64,000 bases of DNA from Corynebacterium glyciniphilum AJ 3170 (GCF_000626675.1 NZ_CP006842.1:1302001-1366000); one strand, 5' to 3'; shown: positions 38,487-47,666, counted from the stretch's first letter. The notes: generated by a model from the letters alone, not told the origin. Translations and numbers: made by a program.

Positions 38487-39656
38487 ATGGCTTTCAACCC
38501 TGATTTTGATCTTTTCCAGTTGCCGGAAGAATACCGCGAGCTCCGCGACAGCATCCGTGGCCTCGCAGAGCAGCAGATCGCCCCGTACGCCGCCGCCGTC
38601 GACGCCGACGAGCGCTTCCCGGACGAGGCACTCACCGCACTCAACGACAGCGGGTTCAACGCGATCCACGTCGGTGAGGCCTACGGTGGACAGGGGGCGG
38701 ACTCGTTGGCCGCGGTGATCGTCATCGAGGAAGTCGCCCGTGTGTGCGGGGCATCCTCACTGATCCCGGCGGTGAACAAGCTGGGCACGATGGGACTGAT
38801 CCTGTCCGGCTCCGAGGAGCTCAAGCAGCAGGTACTGCCGGATATCGCCAACGGTGCGATGGCGTCCTACGCACTGACCGAGCGTGAGGCCGGCTCTGAT
38901 GCCGGGGGCATGAAGACCAAGGCCGTGCATGACGGCGATCACTGGGTGCTCAATGGCTCCAAGTGCTTCATCACCAACGGTGGGAAATCCACCTGGTACA
39001 CCGTGATGGCGGTGACTGACCCGGAGGCCGGCGCCAACGGGATCTCCGCGTTCATGGTGCACAAGGATGATCCCGGTTTCCGGGTCGGTGGCCTCGAGCA
39101 CAAGCTGGGTATCAAGGGCTCCCCGACCGCGGAGTTGTACTTCGAGGACTGCCAGATCCCGGCTGACCGCATCATCGGGGCGCAGGGCACTGGGTTCAAG
39201 ACCGCGTTGGCGACCCTGGACCACACTCGGCCGACGATCGGCGCGCAGGCGCTGGGTATCGCCCAGGGCGCGTTCGATGCCGCAGTGGAGTACGTCAAGG
39301 AGCGCAAGCAGTTCGGTAAGCCTATTGCGGCGTTCCAGAACACGCAGTTCATGCTCGCCGATATGAAGATGAAGATTGATGCTGCACGGCTGATGATCTA
39401 CACCGCGGCCTCCAATGCGGAGCGCGGCGAGGCAGAGGGCGGGGAGAAGCTGGGGCTGCTGGCCGCCGGGTCGAAGACCTTCGCCTCCGACATCGCGATG
39501 CAGGTGACCACCGACGCGGTACAGCTGCTCGGCGGGTATGGCTACACCCGTGATTTCCCGGTGGAGCGGATGATGCGTGATGCCAAGATCACGCAGATCT
39601 ATGAGGGCACCAACCAGGTCTGTCGCATGGTCATGGGCCGCCAGATCCTCACGTAG
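38487..39656 (+). CDS. Acyl-CoA dehydrogenase carrying the island's attachment site
   Basis: 389 residues, complete. Short-chain/butyryl-type acyl-CoA dehydrogenase: SYALTEREAGSDAGGMKTKA, WVLNGSKCFITNGG, LLGGYGYTRDFPVERMMRD and the C-terminal catalytic glutamate in ITQIYEGTNQVCRMVMG. The last 24 codons lie in the 72-bp repeat that bounds the 12-kb island, so the 3' end present now came with the element, yet the protein stays full length. Compared with the displaced copy at 51796 it differs by one amino acid (T for A just before QIYEGTNQ) and one silent base. Confidence 0.95.
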   Translation: MAFNPDFDLFQLPEEYRELRDSIRGLAEQQIAPYAAAVDADERFPDEALTALNDSGFNAIHVGEAYGGQGADSLAAVIVIEEVARVCGASSLIPAVNKLGTMGLILSGSEELKQQVLPDIANGAMASYALTEREAGSDAGGMKTKAVHDGDHWVLNGSKCFITNGGKSTWYTVMAVTDPEAGANGISAFMVHKDDPGFRVGGLEHKLGIKGSPTAELYFEDCQIPADRIIGAQGTGFKTALATLDHTRPTIGAQALGIAQGAFDAAVEYVKERKQFGKPIAAFQNTQFMLADMKMKIDAARLMIYTAASNAERGEAEGGEKLGLLAAGSKTFASDIAMQVTTDAVQLLGGYGYTRDFPVERMMRDAKITQIYEGTNQVCRMVMGRQILT

Positions 39657-39657
39657 A
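39586..39657 (+). repeat. Left attachment repeat (attL)
   Basis: 72 bases covering the last 24 codons of the dehydrogenase gene including the stop. Matches 51796-51867 except at 39591 (A/G) and 39623 (T/C). Confidence 0.9.
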
Positions 39658-39660
39658 GGT

Positions 39661-39682
39661 CAGAGGGGGCATCACCCCTCTG
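39661..39682. terminator. Hairpin just inside the left end of the island
   Basis: CAGAGGGG-GCATCA-CCCCTCTG, a perfect 8-bp stem four bases after the dehydrogenase stop. It could replace the native terminator that the insertion moved to 51881, and could also end the convergent integrase transcript. Confidence 0.5.
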
Positions 39683-39733
39683 CATCACCAACTGATACAT
39701 CCGGGGTGCTGGTCCCCATCCCTTGTACATCCC

Positions 39734-40645
39734 TTACCAGCCCCGCCGCAGATCCTCCTCATCCGGGAGGACATGCCAGTAGGTGTCCTTCGTCGTCGAC
39801 GCGCTCGCGTGACCGAGCGCCTTCTGCACGGCCTTGGTACTGCGCCCCTGGGACAGCTGCGACGTCGCATAGACGTGCCGCAGCGCGTGGAAACCCCACT
39901 CGCCCTTCCCGACGAGGTTGATGATCGCGTGATTGATCCGATCGGATGACCACAGCCTCCCGGTCGGGGTACGGAACATCGCATCGCCCGCGTCGGCGGG
40001 GTGTTTCAACCGGTACCGTCGAAGCCGGTTCATCGTCTCCGGAGGAACCGGAATTTTCCGACGCGACGACCGTGTCTTGAGCGGCCCCCACCCGTCCGAG
40101 TCTTTCGCCGGGCATTGCACGGTCTGCTCGGTCACATGGATTACCCCGGCCTGACGGTCGACATTCTTCCACCGCAGTCCTCCGACTTCCCCGGGCGGCA
40201 TTCCGGTGGACACTGCGAGGTTGATCATCGTTGCAATGGTGTCCCGTCCTGTGTCGTCCGCGTGCTGCACCGCGTCCCGGATCTGGGCGATCGTCGGTCG
40301 CGTGCGCGGGTCCACCGGGTCCGATCCCGCGCCGGGGCCCGGGACCTTGCTGCACGGGTTTACGATCAGCATCTCATCTGTGACGGCCATGTGTAGACAA
40401 CCGGACAGCTGGGTCCACCAGGACGTCCGGGTGTTCAGCGACAGACCGCCGCACCCCTTCACCCACGGGCGGCCAGCCTTTAAGAGTGCCTGCCAGGTGC
40501 GCAGCTGGGTGGGGCGCAAGTCGGTGATCTTTGTCGTGGCGAGCTCGCCGAGGTTCTTCCCAACGCGTTCCCGTACCGCCTTGGTGCCCTCGGTGGTAGC
40601 CATCTGTTCCCATAGGGGCCAGATGTCTTTCAGTAGGGGGTGTCC
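39734..40645 (-). pseudogene. Tyrosine integrase, C-terminal part
   Basis: About 300 codons: a core-binding domain (ATTKITDLRPTQLRTWQALL) and a catalytic domain with the ordered residues of tyrosine recombinases (R in the region STGMPPGEVGGLRWKN, RSSRRKIPV, HALRHVYATSQL, GHASASTTKDTYWHV with the Tyr nucleophile). The usual first Arg box A-R-x-S-E appears as GMPPGEV, so the normal Arg is replaced by Pro, which may itself abolish activity. The frame continues upstream of ATG 40603 (ending KDIWPLWEQ) to about 40645, where homology stops. The missing arm-binding domain is found at 43896 on the same strand. Confidence 0.8.
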
Positions 40646-40733
40646 CTATCTAGATTGTCAATCCCCCCGCCGTAGTTCCTTCGACCTGCCTTACTGATCA
40701 ACGGTGAGGGCACTTCGAACATGCAGGCGCGCA

Positions 40734-40760
40734 CGTTCCACCCGCGGTTACGGTGGAACG
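40734..40760. repeat. Hairpin beyond the IS110 transposase 3' end
   Basis: CGTTCCACC and GGTGGAACG pair perfectly around a 9-base loop. It lies 40 bases past the stop of the minus-strand transposase; it may be a terminator or part of the element's end. Confidence 0.4.
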
Positions 40761-40799
40761 CCTACAAGGTGGGCGGGACAGGGGATTCAGTTCAACAAT

Positions 40800-42037
40800 C
40801 TAGGCAGCAACAGCCTCCGCAGCCGGGCTCGGCGGCAGCTCCTGGAAAAACTCCCCACGGGTCAGCATCACGAAGATCACGTTGCATCGTCGGCGGGCCA
40901 GGCACATCACCGCTTCCGTTGTGTCGCTTACCCTCGGCTCGTTTCTTGGTGTAGTACGACCGTGAGGCATCGTGGCAGTTCGATGCGATCCAGGCGGATC
41001 TGAACAGGGCGTTCTTGAGCCTCTTGTTGCCGGATCGGGCGGGGAACTCCCCACGGATTGATGTGCCGGACCGTCTGGTCACCGGGGCGATGCCGGCTGA
41101 GGGGTCCAGGTGGGCGGCATCGGGGAAGTCGGAACAGTCGCCGACAGACAGCAGGATGTTGGCGGCGGTCTTGATGCCGACCCAGGGCATCGACATCAAG
41201 ACTGCAACTGGCTCCAGGAAAGAGGGAAGTCATCAAGCATCTCCTCGACCTGCCCGGCGATGCTGTCACGCTGGGTTTTCAGCGCCTTGATGTTGGTCGC
41301 CAGCATCTTCGATCGCCACTTCTGCTGCGGCGGTGCCGGGCACGGTGACGGTCTGGGCGTTCAGGGCTTGGAAGATGGCGTCGACCAGGGCCTCGGGGTC
41401 TTTCTTGGCGTGGTTTCGGGCCCAGGTTAGCACCCGCTTCCTGCCCATTTTCTTCAGTTTCGTGGGCCCGGCGTAGTGGATCAGCAGGTCCAGGACGAAT
41501 GTTCGCTGGATGATCTCACCGGCGAAGACCCGCTCCAACGACGGGTAGATCTGCACCAGGATGCTGCGCAGCCGGTTGATCGTGCGGGTGGCGTCCCGGG
41601 CGATGTCGTCATCGAGTCCGGACAGCATCTTCAGCGCGGAAAATACCTCAGCATTGCGGTCCACCGCACGCAGGGTATGCGGCATCGTACGGGCGGTGGC
41701 AAGCGATGATGAACGCATCCCGCGGGTCAGTCTTGGCTTGTCCGGGGTACAGATCAGCTGCCTTACGCATCGCCAGGCCGGGCAGGTAGGCAACCGCGCA
41801 GTCGCAGGCCCTCGCTACGGCGATCGGCAGGGCACCGATGGTATTGGGCTGGTCCACGATCAACAGCACACTGCCATGGGCAGTGAGCTCGTCGAAGACG
41901 GTGCGCAGGCTGGTTTCGTCCTGGGGTAGAGCTTTGTCGTAGACCGTGGTGCCATCGGTGGTCAGTGCGTAGCCGTGGTGGGCGGTTTTGCCGACGTCGA
42001 GTCCGAGGTAGACGTCGTAGGTGGTGGTGTCTTCCAT
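40800..42037 (-). pseudogene. IS110-family transposase, broken by at least three frameshifts
   Basis: Starts MEDTTTYDVYLGLDVGKTAHHG (DEDD-type RuvC-like domain; D in GLDVGK, D in VDQPNT, KTDPRDAFII) after a good site AAGGAGGGG. The frame shifts near 41700, again near 41270, and again near 40900, where MPWVGIKTAANILLSVGD through NKRLKNALFRSAW gives the transposase-20 domain with the serine. Joined together the three frames cover a full IS110 transposase of about 410 codons ending at 40800. Non-functional as read; sequencing error in all three places is unlikely. Confidence 0.85.
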
Positions 42038-42519
42038 GGTGGTTCCCCTCCTTGAAGTGGGGAGGTTGGTATGTGGTTGTGGTGGAAGATCACTGGTGGT
42101 GGTCGGACACTCGGTGCGGGCACCCACGTTACGAAGAGACTTCACCGCACCCGAAAGCCGGTGAGCCGCGTCCCTATTAGCCGTCAGCGTGCGTCCTGGT
42201 ACCTCGGCGGCAACACCCCCCTGTAAGACTAGTTCTAGCTGGTCTGGGACTAGCTGGCAGGCTTGGTGTAGGCCGCCTCTTCGCAGCTGTGATCCAACAC
42301 CCCCTCGGCCCGTTGTGGGCCTTGGATCCGAATTGTCCGGCATCGAAGCTGGCGGTCGTCACCGACCCTGTCCACACCGACGGCTTGATCAGAAGACTGC
42401 CCAGCCCACATGGTTGTGGCTCATTACAGGACTGTCTCGGTAGTGACTTCCCACACGGGGCCGCTGCCGACCGTGACGCGGTCGAACATATCTGTCCGTT
42501 CGTCAGGAAAGGACCATCG
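42038..42519. other. Non-coding ends of two divergent IS110 elements
   Basis: 482 bases between the two transposase starts without a credible gene. In the IS110 group the non-coding end upstream of the transposase encodes a bridge RNA that selects target and donor, so this stretch should contain one such RNA per element, facing outward. I could not delimit the element ends or assign the loops by eye. Confidence 0.4.
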
Positions 42520-43603
42520 GTGACAATGACCACCGTCGCGCATTCTCATCCCTTCGTCATCGGCGTCGATACACACGCCCGCACCCACACCTATGCCGTG
42601 CTCACCGCCAAACGGTGAACATGTCGACACTGCTACATTCCCAAACACCAAACCTGGTCGATCCCGCGCCATTGCGTGGGTATCCCGCCGAACTGGCGAG
42701 GATCTCGGTGCTCTATGGGTGGTTGAGGGTACTGGAAGCTATGGAGCACTACTGGCCGGTACTGTCGCACGAGACGGATACTCGGTTATCGAAGCTCCCA
42801 GAGTCACCGCCTACGCGTCGGCGCGTCCAGGCGCTGGGAAACCCGACCCGTTAGACGCTGCTGCTATCGCTGCGGCAAGCCTGCCGCTTGAACACACCAA
42901 ACTGCGCATCCCGCGTCACGATCAAGGAGCACGTGCCAGTCTGCGAGTCCTCCTTGCTGCCAGGGAACAGATGACCGACGAACGCACGGCGAAAGTCAAC
43001 GCGCTCGTGGCATTGATTCGTAGCGTTGAACTCGATATTGATGCTCGGCAGACGCTCACGCCTGAGCAGCTGGCGACGGTGGCCCACTGGCGCGTCCGCA
43101 ACGAGGAAATGGCCACGTCGACGGCACGAACCGAAGCAGCTCGTTTAGCCAAACGCATTATCTGTCTTGACGACGAGCTCAAGGGCAACCATGCTCGTAT
43201 CACAGAGATTCTCGAGTCAACTCCCGCCGCCGGTCTACTGGACGAAATCGGGGTCGGGTCAGTCAACGCCGCTGTTGTCTACACGGCCTGGTCGCATCTC
43301 GGGCGCGTGCGTTCCGAGGCTGCGTTTGCTGCGTTGGCTGGAGTCAACCCGATTCCTGCATCCTCGGGTAACACTGTCCGACACCGCCTCAACCGGGGTG
43401 GCGATCGGCGCCTCAACAGTGCACTCCACATGGCTGTTGTCGTACGAATGGCTCATGATCCCGTAACTCAGGCCTACGCGGACCGACGAAGAGGTGAAGG
43501 CAAAACACCGCGTGAGATCCGTCGGTGTCTCAAACGCTACCTCGCTCGTCGCCTATACCGACTGCTCAACGCGCTTCATACGACTGCCGAAAATGGCCAT
43601 TGA
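42520..43603 (+). pseudogene. Second IS110-family transposase with one frameshift
   Basis: GTG 42520 (with AAAGGACC upstream) starts MTMTTVAHSHPFVIGVDTHARTHTYAVLTA, carrying the first catalytic Asp. The frame breaks near 42612, and a second frame carries the rest: ALWVVEGTGSYG (Glu), KPDPLDAAAIA (Asp-Asp), then the transposase-20 domain STPAAGLLDEIGVGSVNAAVVY ... SSGNTVRHRLNRGGDRRLNSALHM. One base corrected would give a complete enzyme of about 360 residues. It is not a close relative of the first transposase. The break could be a mutation, a sequencing error or, less likely, programmed frameshifting. Confidence 0.85.
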
Positions 43604-43647
43604 CGGATATAGAAGATTCGGATCATTGTGTAGAACAACAGGGTGAA

Positions 43648-43896
43648 TCAGCCATACCAAGGCCAGTGAACTGCCCCCGAGCTTACGGGGACACCATCAA
43701 GGTAACGGGCGTTATCGGTGTCGACCCACTCGCGCCGGCGCAGCAGCCGGGACTGTTCCTCATCGTGAGCAACAGCCTCGGCCCTGGTGGGGAATGTCCG
43801 GGAGTGCTGCTTCCCGGATGGTCCGTAGTACCGGACTACCCACCGGACCCTGCCTCTGCTGTCCTTGCCTCTCTTCGGACGTCGTTGAACGGTCAT
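43648..43896 (-). pseudogene. Tyrosine integrase, N-terminal arm-binding domain
   Basis: MTVQRRPKRGKDSRGRVRWVVRYYGPSGKQHSRTF through EWVDTDNARYL is the AP2-like N-terminal domain typical of actinophage integrases. It is on the same strand as the catalytic part ending at 40645 and supplies exactly what that part lacks. Homology ends near 43700, after which the frame reads into foreign sequence and stops. The two pieces were one gene before about 3 kb was inserted. Confidence 0.8.
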
Positions 43897-43938
43897 TGCT
43901 ACGCTCCTTGTGTATGCTGGTGATACGGAGACGTTCTG

Positions 43939-43969
43939 GCCCCCATCCTCTTAACCAGGGTGGGGGGGC
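43939..43969 (-). terminator. GC-rich hairpin after the lipoprotein gene cluster
   Basis: GCCCCCATCCT pairs with AGGGTGGGGGGGC (about ten pairs, one G-T). It lies 18 bases past the last gene of the minus-strand lipoprotein cluster and upstream of the integrase start. Confidence 0.45.
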
Positions 43970-43986
43970 ACGCTTCTGTCGGGTTG

Positions 43987-44394
43987 CTATCCGACTTCGA
44001 CGACGATGTCGAAGACGATGTTTTCGCTGGTCTCTGGATCCTTGATCGTGGCGGTGGTTCCTCCGGGGTTCAGGGGCGTGAACCCTGGGTTGAACGTTGC
44101 GGATCCGTCATTCCGCCCGGGGGCGAAGCGTGCGATGGTGTCGTCTGCGGTGCTTCCCTCTGTCCACGAGGCGGCGTTACTGGCCACGTTGATGACGAGG
44201 GGTCTGTACATGGCGATTGTTATAGGACTGTTTTTGGCCAGTTCTTCGGGAGTGAGGATGACGGGCGCTGGCATGGCAGCGGATGTGTTCATCTCAGATT
44301 CTGTCGTCATGGCTTCTTGGCTGTTAGCGGCACAGCTCGCGAGAGCTATTGGCATACCGATTGTGATGGCGATAGCGAGTACGCGAAGTTCCAT
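43987..44394 (-). CDS. Island lipoprotein A
   Basis: 135 residues starting MELRVLAIAITIGMPIALASC; lipobox LASC with the modified cysteine at residue 21. The mature protein has no cysteine pair and no family I recognise; the ending PGGTTATIKDPETSENIVFDIVVEV suggests a small beta-sandwich. The longer frame upstream (33 more residues) was rejected because it would bury the signal peptide. Last gene of a six-gene minus-strand cluster; codon choice is less G+C-biased than in the chromosome. Confidence 0.65.
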   Translation of the reverse strand: MELRVLAIAITIGMPIALASCAANSQEAMTTESEMNTSAAMPAPVILTPEELAKNSPITIAMYRPLVINVASNAASWTEGSTADDTIARFAPGRNDGSATFNPGFTPLNPGGTTATIKDPETSENIVFDIVVEVG

Positions 44395-44432
44395 CTGCTG
44401 TCCGTTCTTCTTTGGGGTTCTGGATCGCTGGC

Positions 44433-44819
44433 CTAGTCGATATTGGTGATTGTTGGTGTTGACGTCATCTCGAGGTGTTCGGTTAGCTTGCATTGGTAAC
44501 GAACGGATCGTTGTTCGTTGTTCTCGTCAGTAATCTCTGTCTTCCCCTGGACGAGCCATAGGTCACCGTCTCGTTTTCCGACATCCACGTCCGACCAACT
44601 GGCATCTTCTGCAACTGTGACTGTGCTATCGATCTTGTTCTGGCATGCTCTGATGGCTTCGCCTTCGGTCATTGACGTGAACATGATGTATCCGACGTAA
44701 GCTGCGCCCGCTACGACGAGGGTCCCACCCATGAGACTCCAGGGCAGCAGTGTTTTGTACCAAGGCTTTGCATCCGTTGTTTGGTCCTTATCGCGTTCAG
44801 AGCGCTCGGGCAATGTCAT
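44433..44819 (-). CDS. Small single-pass membrane protein of the island
   Basis: 128 residues: charged N-terminus, one helix (residues 28-50, PWSLMGGTLVVAGAAYVGYIMF) and an outer domain with two cysteines (IRACQNKID and VRYQCKLTEH) that may bridge. No recognised family. Same strand as its neighbours with 38 bases to the next gene, so probably one operon. Confidence 0.6.
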   Translation of the reverse strand: MTLPERSERDKDQTTDAKPWYKTLLPWSLMGGTLVVAGAAYVGYIMFTSMTEGEAIRACQNKIDSTVTVAEDASWSDVDVGKRDGDLWLVQGKTEITDENNEQRSVRYQCKLTEHLEMTSTPTITNID

Positions 44820-44864
44820 TCTGTGGTCGCTTTCGGTCCTGAAGATCGGCAGGGGTCTTCTTCG

Positions 44865-45428
44865 TTATAGGTCGGGGTAGGGCTCTGTATCGTTGAGGTG
44901 TACCACGCGGTCGCCGCCGAAGAGGAGCCGGTCTGCGTCGTCTGGGATCCACTGAGCTGCGTAGATCTGTTCGCTCTCGCCTGCTGGAACGTACGTTGAC
45001 CACCGTTCAAAACCTGCCGGTGTGTAGCAGGGGGCGAGAGTAGCTTGTTCCGGTTTGCCGCCTGGGCGTAGGTACTGGGGGTGCCAGATTGATGCTGTGT
45101 CCGGTTTACGGCTTACGACTTCTCTGGTGGCCCACATTTGGACGAGTTTCTTTCCTTCAACTTCGGGTGTTTCTAGTGTGCCGTTGATGTCGCTTGATTG
45201 TGCACAGGGGCCGCCGACTGTGATGTGTTCGATGGTGGAGTATTCTTCGCCGCGGTCGGTCACGTGGTGGGTTCGTTCGCCTATGTGCATGGGCAGCGTG
45301 GGACGTGGAGCGGCTGCCGTGGCGTGGGTTGGGGTCGTGGTGGTGGGCGGTTCACTATCGGTGCACGCGGTAAGGATGAGGAGCATCGCTATAGCAGCTG
45401 CGAGGAGTGATATCCGGTGTGGTCTCAT
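44865..45428 (-). CDS. Island lipoprotein B
   Basis: 187 residues starting MRPHRISLLAAAIAMLLILTAC, lipobox LTAC. After a Thr/Pro/Ala linker, the outer domain contains two cysteines (GGPCAQSSD and LAPCYTPAG). No recognised family. An in-frame ATG 14 codons upstream exists but would add an RRRTR stretch before the signal peptide. Confidence 0.6.
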   Translation of the reverse strand: MRPHRISLLAAAIAMLLILTACTDSEPPTTTTPTHATAAAPRPTLPMHIGERTHHVTDRGEEYSTIEHITVGGPCAQSSDINGTLETPEVEGKKLVQMWATREVVSRKPDTASIWHPQYLRPGGKPEQATLAPCYTPAGFERWSTYVPAGESEQIYAAQWIPDDADRLLFGGDRVVHLNDTEPYPDL

Positions 45429-45509
45429 CCGTGTCCTTCTTCTCAAATGATCGGTACTGCTCGTCCTCATTACTCTGCCCGGCGATGGGGGGCGTATTCT
45501 TGCGCGGGG

Positions 45510-45638
45510 TTAGATCTTGAGGACGAGTGAAATGATCATCAGTGCTACGAAAAACCCACCTGGTATGGACACGATCGTGGCAACGACAGCGATCAGTATG
45601 ACGAGAGCACGTGGCGGTTTCTGGTCTGGCTTAGTCAT
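45510..45638 (-). CDS. 42-residue membrane peptide
   Basis: MTKPDQKPPRALVILIAVVA followed by a second hydrophobic half ending SLVLKI: a basic, Pro-rich start and one or two short helices separated by SIPGG. It lies between lipoprotein genes on the same strand, 27 bases after the upstream stop. Short but position, composition and spacing support a real gene. Function unknown. Confidence 0.5.
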   Translation of the reverse strand: MTKPDQKPPRALVILIAVVATIVSIPGGFFVALMIISLVLKI

Positions 45639-45665
45639 GTGAGTGCCTTGCCCCTCGGCTGCCTC

Positions 45666-46187
45666 TTACAGCTTTCCGGTCCAGACTGCTTCGTTGGTCA
45701 GGGGATCGATGTTTCCCCTGAACCGGAGCTCATAGTCGCCTGGGGTGCCGGGGGCGTTGTCGAAGCACACGGTTCCCTGTGCTTCCTGGCCTGGTTCGAC
45801 GACGTTGGGAAGATGCTGTGTGTCGTCGTTTGCTGTTTGGAGGCGGGCCGTGTTCGACGGGTCGTAGAGCTTCCATGCGGCGAGGCCGTGGATGTCAAGT
45901 GGTTCGGCGTCGCTGGCGACTTTGATGTTGATGTCGACGCAGGTGTGCTTTTGTTCTGACTGTTCGGCGGGGCGGAGGTTCGTAGGTGTGATTTCAGCTC
46001 CGGCGACCGTGAGGGGTTGGCCGATTCTAGCTTCGTCTTCTGAGGCCTCAGTGGCTTCTGTTGTCGTACTGTTTGCCGGGGCCGTGGTTTGGTTGGTGTC
46101 GGCAGTTTCATCGTTAGTCGTGCAGGCTGATAGCGCGAGGGGGACGGCAAGAATCAGCGCGACTGTGGCGGTTCTTCTGACGGTCAT
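45666..46187 (-). CDS. Island lipoprotein C, DUF4352-like
   Basis: 173 residues. Signal peptide with lipobox LSAC (MTVRRTATVALILAVPLAL then SACTT), a Thr/Glu linker, and a beta-sandwich region (GQPLTVAGAEITPTNLR, KHTCVDINIKVASDAEPLD, VEPGQEAQGTVCFDNAPG, GDYELRF) in the manner of DUF4352 immunoglobulin-like domains, with one cysteine pair. ATG 46187 chosen for the signal peptide. Confidence 0.65.
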   Translation of the reverse strand: MTVRRTATVALILAVPLALSACTTNDETADTNQTTAPANSTTTEATEASEDEARIGQPLTVAGAEITPTNLRPAEQSEQKHTCVDINIKVASDAEPLDIHGLAAWKLYDPSNTARLQTANDDTQHLPNVVEPGQEAQGTVCFDNAPGTPGDYELRFRGNIDPLTNEAVWTGKL

Positions 46188-46318
46188 GTTCTTGGATTCT
46201 CTCTGAGAGCGGGGAGGGGTGGTGATTGGCGGTGTTGTGATCGCCGGGTGCTCAGGGGTCGGAACCATGATAGGCGATTGTGACGTCCTCTTGCTGGTCA
46301 GCGATACGTGAACTCTCA

Positions 46319-46878
46319 TCATCTTGCCCGGCCGGGGGCTATTTTCGTGCCAGGGGGTTCCATGGTGGGGTTGCCGTTGTCGTCGTAGTACCGGGGTGAG
46401 GTCTCGCCGGTCTCCTTGTCGAACCAGATCGGGTTGCCGTTGTCGTCGTAGTAGCCGCACGTTTCAGCGGGCCGACGCATCCGCCGGATCGGTACGGCTC
46501 TTCGTACACCGGGGTGGGTTCCGTGAGTCGGTAGAACTCGTCGGGGTCGATGACCCCGTTGGAGGGGTTGCAGTCGGCGTAGTTCCATACGTAGGCGTCG
46601 GTGCCGGGGCAGCGGGTTCCTTGACCTGGCGGTGCCCAGATGCCCTGTTGTTCGGGGACGGGTTCGACTGCTGCTGGTTCGTCGACGACGGGCTCCGGGG
46701 CGGGTGTCTCCGATGATGTGCTGCTGGTCGTACTCGAGGTGGTTGCGCTTGTGGTACTGGTGGTCGTGGATGCGGCACTGCTCGTCGTGGGCGCTGGGGC
46801 CTGGTCGTCGTTGCCGCACGCGGCGAGGACGAGGGGAATCGCGAACAGTGCAGCAAGGGCAGATCGTCGGATGCTCAT
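46319..46878 (-). pseudogene. Island lipoprotein D, frameshifted near the C-terminus
   Basis: Begins MSIRRSALAALFAIPLVLAAC (lipobox LAAC), a long Thr/Ser linker and a domain with TRCPGTDAYVWNYADCNPSNG. Near 46480 the sensible reading changes frame: the start frame continues into low-complexity Thr/Arg and stops at 46339, while the next frame gives ETCGYYDDNGNPIWFDKETGE and a second YYDDNGNP unit, ending at 46319. A one-base change would restore a protein with two YYDDNGNP repeats. Pseudogene, phase-variable gene or sequencing error. Confidence 0.55.
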
Positions 46879-47207
46879 CGGGCAGTGCCTGCTTTGCGAA
46901 TCGCAGCACCGATACGCGAAAGGATCATGCCGATGAACCCCGCGCCGGAAAAGATTGCGAAGATGATGGAGAATGCGAGGTCTTCGGTGTATCTGACTTC
47001 ATCAAGGGCGATGAACGTGAGGAGTCCGCAAATGGCGAAGATCAGGGCGGAGACGGTCGTCCAGGCGGTGAATCCGTCAATGGTTCTTGCCGGGTTCGCC
47101 AGTGGTGCGTGGTAGTTGGCTGGGGTGCCGATGCCGGTGTGGTTCTGTTGGATGGCTTGCTGGGCAGCACTGGGGCGGCCTGGTTGGGGTGGCTGGTTGG
47201 TGGTCAT
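46875..47207 (-). CDS. Two-helix membrane protein, first gene of the cluster
   Basis: 110 residues: a Gln/Pro-rich cytoplasmic start (MTTNQPPQPGRPSAAQQA) then two helices (WTTVSALIFAICGLLTFIAL and LAFSIIFAIFSGAGFIGMIL). Its stop overlaps the ATG of lipoprotein D by four bases. Resembles small DUF4190-type membrane proteins in layout, but this is not a firm match. Confidence 0.6.
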   Translation of the reverse strand: MTTNQPPQPGRPSAAQQAIQQNHTGIGTPANYHAPLANPARTIDGFTAWTTVSALIFAICGLLTFIALDEVRYTEDLAFSIIFAIFSGAGFIGMILSRIGAAIRKAGTAR

Positions 47208-47258
47208 GGTCGTCTCCTCATGTGGGGTGGGCCTGCCGTCGTCAGCCCGGCAGTCTAT

Positions 47259-47666
47259 TTAGTTTCTCACAGTGATCTTATGAGGGGTGGTGTGGACCAT
47301 GGCCCGCCATACCTCGACGAGATGCCGAGTGACTCCAAGGGCCCAGGCGATAGCGCCGACATGGGGGCCGTACTGCGCTTCGGCTTCCTGGTAGGCGTCC
47401 GGGTCGATGAGCATGCGGGCTGCGTACTCGTCGGCACGGCGCTCCTGGCGGTTGTGGAGTACCTGGTTGGCGGTGGGCTGGTGACCGTAGGTGTGGTGGC
47501 CGAGTTCGTGGGCGAGGGTGCATCGTCGAGCTATGGGCCCGAGGTCTGATCGGAGAGTGATGCTGCCGTCCGGATGTCGCCGACCTTTCTCGCCGCCGTG
47601 GTGGTCGTCCACGGCGATGTTGTTCTCCCTGGCATAGGCCTCAGGGTCCGTCGTGGTAATCGTCAT
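47259..47666 (-). CDS. ImmA/IrrE-type zinc metallopeptidase
   Basis: 135 residues. The zinc motif HELGHH with the flanking CTLAHELGHHTYGHQP and the third-ligand region RRADEYAARMLIDPDAY define the DUF955/ImmA family. In mobile elements such enzymes cleave the phage-type repressor to trigger excision genes. No intact repressor was found beside it; the damaged gene just upstream overlaps it by 26 bases and may be the partner. ATG 47666 chosen as the start of the conserved part. Confidence 0.8.
   Translation of the reverse strand: MTITTTDPEAYARENNIAVDDHHGGEKGRRHPDGSITLRSDLGPIARRCTLAHELGHHTYGHQPTANQVLHNRQERRADEYAARMLIDPDAYQEAEAQYGPHVGAIAWALGVTRHLVEVWRAMVHTTPHKITVRN

Noticed and set aside
39586..39657. 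Attachment site in a tRNA gene, as usual for islands
   Set aside because: No tRNA fold; the repeat is the 3' coding end of a dehydrogenase.
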